A DNA stretch of 64,000 nucleotides from Epiperipatus broadwayi (lineage: Eukaryota; Onychophora; Udeonychophora; Euonychophora; Peripatidae): NCBI GenBank assembly GCA_028023455.1, contig JAQFVV010000012.1:9708499-9772498 (forward strand). Direction: 5' to 3'. A program made the position numbers and the translations under genes. The notes below the pieces were generated by a model, which had not been told where the DNA came from, made no database searches, and saw only the letters and a program-made list of their open reading frames with translations. Each line of letters begins with the position of its first letter. Position 1 is the stretch's first letter. Positions 58,736 to 64,000 of this stretch are shown here, piece by piece.

Positions 58736-61157
58736 AATTTTTCTTGGATAGAAAAACCAAAAAACTATTAATCAGTGGTTTGTGGGTGAGACATTGGTTC
58801 ATTTGTAACAAATTTGATCTGTTCAATCCTGATTAATTATACTTTTTTAAAATTAATAAATCAGTATTATTTTTCAGTTTTATTGTCAAATGGATGTAAA
58901 ATTAGCAAGTAAATTAAAGTTGAAGCAACACTAATGCTATCAATGGTAATGCAAATAAAATTCAGTAGCCAAAATAGTTATTTTAAGATACAGCTCTAAA
59001 TGTGAGGCTAGCATAAAATATATTAAAAAATGACGAGTAGCAAATTATCATTGAATAATGATTAAGAGTTATCACTGACACACTACCTATTGTTTAATTA
59101 CTATAATTTATCTATAAATTTTTAAAAAAAAACCACAACGTTATTTTATTGGCAGTATTTTTAAAATTAAACATTATTTTGTTATAGAGAAAATGATGAT
59201 GATTGCAAATGCTGATCAACTTTTTATCTAATAACACAATGATTAAAATGTTGACATATTTTGGGTTTATCCATATGCACATTTATTTATTTACGCATGT
59301 ACTCGCACATATTTTCATACTTTCATAGACAAATGTACTTTCATTCATGTATATATATCTATTCAATATATATATGTACACAAATGCAAAATAATATATG
59401 CCCACATACTTGTTTAAAAAGTATATATATCTTTTTTTTTAACAAGCAGTAATTTATTTATATGTCAAAATGTCGATCTTAACTCAAATTTCACTTAAGT
59501 TAGTTTATTATTATTTTTCTTAAAAACATAGCTTTATAATACATTTTTAATTCTCCCCCAAAAATCTGATTCATATTCTTTTTATGATATTTTAGATGAG
59601 GAAACCAAATAATTCTTATCATAAGCATGGAAGTAATTTTACCAATGTTTATATGAAAACGTCAACTTTAATTTAGAAGAAAAAAGTTAATAAAGTACTG
59701 ATGTTCTTTTCTAAAATAAAACTTAGAAAAAAAGTTTGTTTAAAATAAAATAATTAAGATTAATGAAATGTAGGTGTATTTTACTTTACGACTATGTATG
59801 GTAAAGTTCTCAACTCCTAAGATAAAATTATAGCAAAGAAGTCAATACATGAAGAGATATATAGATTTCAATTTAACTATATTTAATTAGATATTTTTCT
59901 AAAAATTGAAAATATTATTCATAAAAAAAAAAAATCAATTTACATTTGTAAAAAAAAAAAAAATGTTATCAGATTTTTTCCGCCCTCATCATCCCCGTGT
60001 TCTAAAATAAAAACGAACTAGCAATTTTAATTCTTCAAAAATTAATTTATGATAATGTCATCTCTATTAAAAAAAAAAAAAAAAATTTATGGGGAAAAAA
60101 AAACAGCAACAATGAAAACAACCAAGCTGCTTGTCACGGACACCCAGTAATATATATTTCTACATCGTTTTGTTATTACAGGTAGAAAAGAGAACAAAAA
60201 TAAATAGAAACTTAGTTATAACATTTTTGCATCTTATAATACCATAAGAGACTTTATAACGTTATGAGATATCTTTCATTTCGAGATGCCCAGAATAAAG
60301 TAATGTTAATGAAGTGGCAAAAAAATTGCAAATTATTACTATCAATGGGAAATGTTATTATTTTGCCAAAGTACCTTCTTGCCTAGGTAAATAACACACA
60401 TGAGGTCATCTACCTGCTGATATATGAAACTATTTTATTAAGCAATTTCTTCCCTTCTTTATATACTATTCAGATCTTCAAAACAATGTTAAGTGATGGT
60501 CTATATGCACAGTGACAATATTCGCTTATAAGTTGAACTCGCGCCTTTAGATTCTTGAATATCGAATTTAAGGCAAACCCCCCCCCCCATTGCTTAGTAG
60601 AACACAGTATTCTTTAAATTGTACTTTGTTATTTTACATTTTAAAAAAAATCAAATTGTTTTCTAAAAGATGTTATTATTATCTATAATTATCTAAAATG
60701 TATTTTGAAATAAACCTACAGCAAGTTTATATAGCTCATAATAGTTTTAAAAGAACTTTCTTTAATTACATGCATAACATTCATTGTCAGGAAATAGCTG
60801 TAGTGACTAACGTTAACCTTTATACATCTTGTGAATATATTCTTTAATGCTACTTTAATAAATAAAGTAAAAATTGAGAATTACTTTTTTTATTGGAGAT
60901 TGTATTTAAAATTTCTATTTTCTTCCTATTTTTTTTTAATTTTAGTATTTTGTTAGACAAAAATTATGAAAAGGATTCTTCTCCAATAATTTTTTTATTA
61001 TATACTAATAGTATTTGTTAATTTTATTTAAAATGGCAGAATCTATCGAAACTAACAATGTGATTGATTTTCTAAAAATATAAACATTATTTCAGATAGT
61101 ACAGTCTAAGCATACATAAACAAAAAAATAGTTTGAGAGTTTATATTAGTTCATTTA
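58736..61157. other. AT-rich non-coding stretch
   Basis: Contains A runs near 59930, 59952 and 60070 and an 11-C tract at 60578-60588. The 63-residue frame at 59261 is rich in His, Tyr and Ile and derived from TA/CA-rich sequence. No gene recognised. Confidence 0.55.
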
Positions 61158-61172
61158 ATATATCATTTTTAA

Positions 61173-61598
61173 TACATTGTACAGGCTTAAACCTGCATTT
61201 ATATATGTAATATAGGCAGGGTTCGAACTCAGACTTTCACACGACCCACTACTCTCAGTGCCATCTCATATTGCTGTCCCACCTGATCACACACATGTTG
61301 AAAAGATAAATAATCACCAACATACGCATTTCATGCTAAACCAGCAATCATCAGTTGGTCCAGATTACTATCCCCACTTAAAGTATAAATATTGGCTATC
61401 TTAATATAAAGCTGAGTACTGATTGTATATATGTGTGAGGATAGTAATCTGGACCAACTGATGATTGCTGGTTTAGCATGAAATGCGTATGTTGTTGATT
61501 ATTTATCTTTTCAACATGTGTGTGATCAGGTGGGACAGCAATATGCGATGGCACTGAGAGTGGTGGGTCGTGTGAAAGTCTGAGTTCGAACCCTGCCT
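61173..61598. mobile_element. Family A element, complete short form, with 15-bp target duplication
   Basis: Begins TACATTGTACAGGCTTAAAC like the 55.8-kb copy and ends GAGTTCGAACCCTGCCT. The flanking duplication ATATATCATTTTTAA stands at 61158-61172 and 61599-61613. At 426 bp it lacks most of the centre: the left arm jumps from ACTATCCCCA (about 61367) to TTAAAGTATAAATATTGGCT in the right half. The arms are nearly perfect complements and less diverged than in other copies. The B-box-like GTTCGAACCC is fully conserved here. Confidence 0.93.
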
Positions 61599-61615
61599 AT
61601 ATATCATTTTTAATA

Positions 61616-64000
61616 AGTTATTGCAAGTAATAACTAAGTAGGGAGAATTAATTCAATAGCTTAAATATATATATATTAAAATTATTGTACAAGAAGAATG
61701 TCACTAATCATTATTGTCTCTCATAAACCAATGTGCCTATTCTAATTTCAGAAGACAAAGATAAAAAAATAAAGAATACAAAAATGTAGTCATAATTATT
61801 GTGGGATTACATGAAAACAGTAATGTAAAAAAATAGAGACTGAAAAAAAGACAATAAAGAGGAGACTTAAAAAGTTGTTAGAAGCAGTATCTAATCTTAT
61901 TTTACAGATTAGCAGTTCAAACAGTGTGTTTTAGTTAACTTTCATATCTGAAGAGTTATTTCACTATCTCCATCATTGACCATATGTTCTTTTATTATCA
62001 TAGTAAAGTACAGAAAAGATTTAATAAATAATTTTAAATACATAAATAAACACTGAAAGAAAAAATGATATTTAAATAAAGTATTATATAAATAATGCAA
62101 AATAAAAAATGATGAGAAGGAACTTAAGAACTAAAAATTTGTTGTTGCAGTTGTATAAAATTACAAAATTAGAAATGAGTTATGTATTTACTCATCGTTA
62201 CAAAGATAAAGATTCAAATACACAATAATATATAATAATATTTAAACAATATATATATGATATAGTGAAATATTATGAGAATGTAATTGTATAATAAAAT
62301 TATTAATAATAATCATATATCATATATTACAGTTTATAAACATCGCGCTATATAAAATAATTGATTTATTTACATATATCATTATCTATCTTTATGGGAG
62401 GGGGGTGCCACTAATTTTCCACATAATTATTACAAAATTATTCAGTAATTCATGATTCATCTTAACTAATCAATTTGATTGAATATTTCCTTCCAATAAA
62501 GAATCAATCAAATGATATTCAATATTTGATTCCAATCTGGCATACATTTATACATCTATTTACAAACCTGTTATTCAAATAAAATAATTAATTCTCATAA
62601 GGGCAACTTTTTGTTTGCATGTATGATATAACCGGAGATATAATTCAAGTAGGATTATAAAATAAAATAAAAAACACATTCTAAAGAACTGTTCTTAAAA
62701 ATTTGCAAAAATATATATTTATTTAAACTTCAATTGCTAGATAGAATGTATTGCAAAACTAAACACATTGAGAGAAATAATTCTTAATGATATCATTTTA
62801 AATAAAATACAAATAATAAAAACAATGATTCGCTAACCCGGGACAACTTTTTATAAAAATATTATACATGTTTGCAATTCCTAGTTTCTTCCTAGCATAC
62901 TATGATTTTCTGATGGTATTCTTTAAACTGTAAAAGTGATTTTTGATTTAACAAAACTTTTTTATATTGTACAATTTGATAAAATAAGTGTGTGCACTTT
63001 TTAATTTCAACTATTTAGTATTTATTGTTAATTTATTATTTATTAAAAAAATAACATATAGCTAACATTTGAGATGAAAGGCACATACATATGCATTATA
63101 TTTATTTTTAAATACTGTAAAAAAATATTTTAATTTTAATTTTGATTTAAAAGATTATACAACTTATAAGCCTTTGAATTTTTTTTTTGTTGCAAATTCG
63201 TTAATAAATTAAATCTAAAAACAAACTATATAAACACGTCAAAAAAAAGTTAATCTTTTCAAATACTTCAAATAATAACTATAGCCTATACTGCAAATAT
63301 AATCATTCAAACAAAATATATTTTAATATATCATAGCAATAAACATTCCTTTAACTTTCTAAAAAAATTATGACTGTATTCTTTTAATAAATGCAAATGA
63401 TCTTTTGATTCATAATAAACCTAAGATCAAATGGGCTTCTAAATATACATATTATATTAAACAGTACTTTATGCAGCAACTCAAAGAAGGATTGGATTAT
63501 TGAAGTGTTTATTAAACTATTTTACATCAGTTTAGATTTGTAATAAACACAGTTTACATATGAAATTCATTGATTACTCATTGAATTACGCACCTGGAAT
63601 TAAGACTACTTCTATGTTATTACTTATATTTTGCCTTTTTTAAAATCATTATCTCTGTTGATAAATAACTATAAAATATAGTGAAACCTCATTGCATCGT
63701 TCAGTTTATTTTGTCTGTACACTTACATTCAAGAACTAATCTCATATAAATAATTTTATTTTTCATTTTCATACAAATAGCTTTTTTAAAAAAATGTTTA
63801 AGTGATAAATAGTAATCTTTGGATTAAATGAAGACTTGACAATGCTATTACCAAGAATCATGCTTCATTTCTGAGATAGTTATTACCATTATTACTTAAG
63901 TAATATATTGTTGGGGTGCAGTTTGAACGTTATAATTGACTATTTGTTAGTCTGCTTTCAGAACAAGTTATATTTACCTGTTTAATGAGATTTATTTAAC
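61616..64000. other. AT-rich non-coding stretch
   Basis: A short SINE fragment lies at 62827-62850. Otherwise only TA-rich and A/T homopolymer sequence; no gene recognised up to the window end. Confidence 0.55.
62827..62850 (-). repeat. Fragment of the tRNA-like SINE
   Basis: TTCGCTAACCCGGGACAAC matches the B-box/variable-arm part of the minus-strand SINE copies (compare 30025). Too short for subfamily assignment. Confidence 0.55.

Noticed and set aside
59261-59452. 63-residue frame rich in Tyr, His and Ile
   Set aside because: Derived from CA/TA-rich low-complexity sequence with internal repeats of ATATATAT and CACA; no motif.

Overview
This window looks like non-coding, repeat-rich nuclear DNA from an animal. 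It is strongly AT-rich on both strands and has many homopolymer and dinucleotide tracts. I see no operon-like gene packing and no convincing host exon, and the longest open frames belong to retrotransposons. The mix of tRNA-like SINEs, non-LTR elements ending in a cysteine/histidine motif, and large fold-back repeats suggests a mollusc, most likely a cephalopod. That is inference from the repeats; no host gene confirms it. The stretch may be intergenic or lie inside a very long intron.

Layout. 1-5.2 kb: AT-rich, little structure. 5.2-5.7 kb: 3' relic of a LINE ORF2. 5.8-7.1 kb: an AT palindrome and an old cluster of repeat family B. 9.5-10.4 kb: decayed mariner-type transposase. 11.6-15.5 kb: a nearly complete but broken LINE (ORF1 tail, endonuclease, reverse transcriptase, C-terminal Cys/His motif). 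16.6-17.1 kb: family B pair. 19.8-20.0 kb: probable Penelope-like reverse-transcriptase relic. 20.7-21.3 kb: family A palindrome. 24.3-26.7 kb: family B mini-hairpin, a small inverted repeat, then a family A element interrupted by a family B element with a 13-bp target duplication. 28-36 kb: tRNA-like SINEs, a small terminal-inverted-repeat element, a CTCF-like site. 40.1-42.2 kb: family A arm plus a mirrored family B array. 44.2-45.3 kb: three SINEs on the same strand. 46.2-50.3 kb: minus-strand LINE with an extraordinarily long ORF1 (CCHC knuckle) joined to the last part of an ORF2. 50.3-57.8 kb: palindromes of several kinds, including a family C fold-back interrupted by a family A element. 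61.2-61.6 kb: a second complete family A element.

The most striking signal is the fold-back repeats. Family A is a palindrome of about 430-600 bp whose ends carry tRNA-like B-box sequence. Two copies have the same termini and 15-bp target-site duplications, which implies LINE-style target-primed insertion rather than cut-and-paste transposition. Families B and C form mirrored ++-- arrays (direct copies followed by inverted copies). Two nested insertions give a relative chronology, and in one the opposite palindrome arm preserves the empty target site. No working gene network can be described, because every coding sequence seen is a disabled mobile element.
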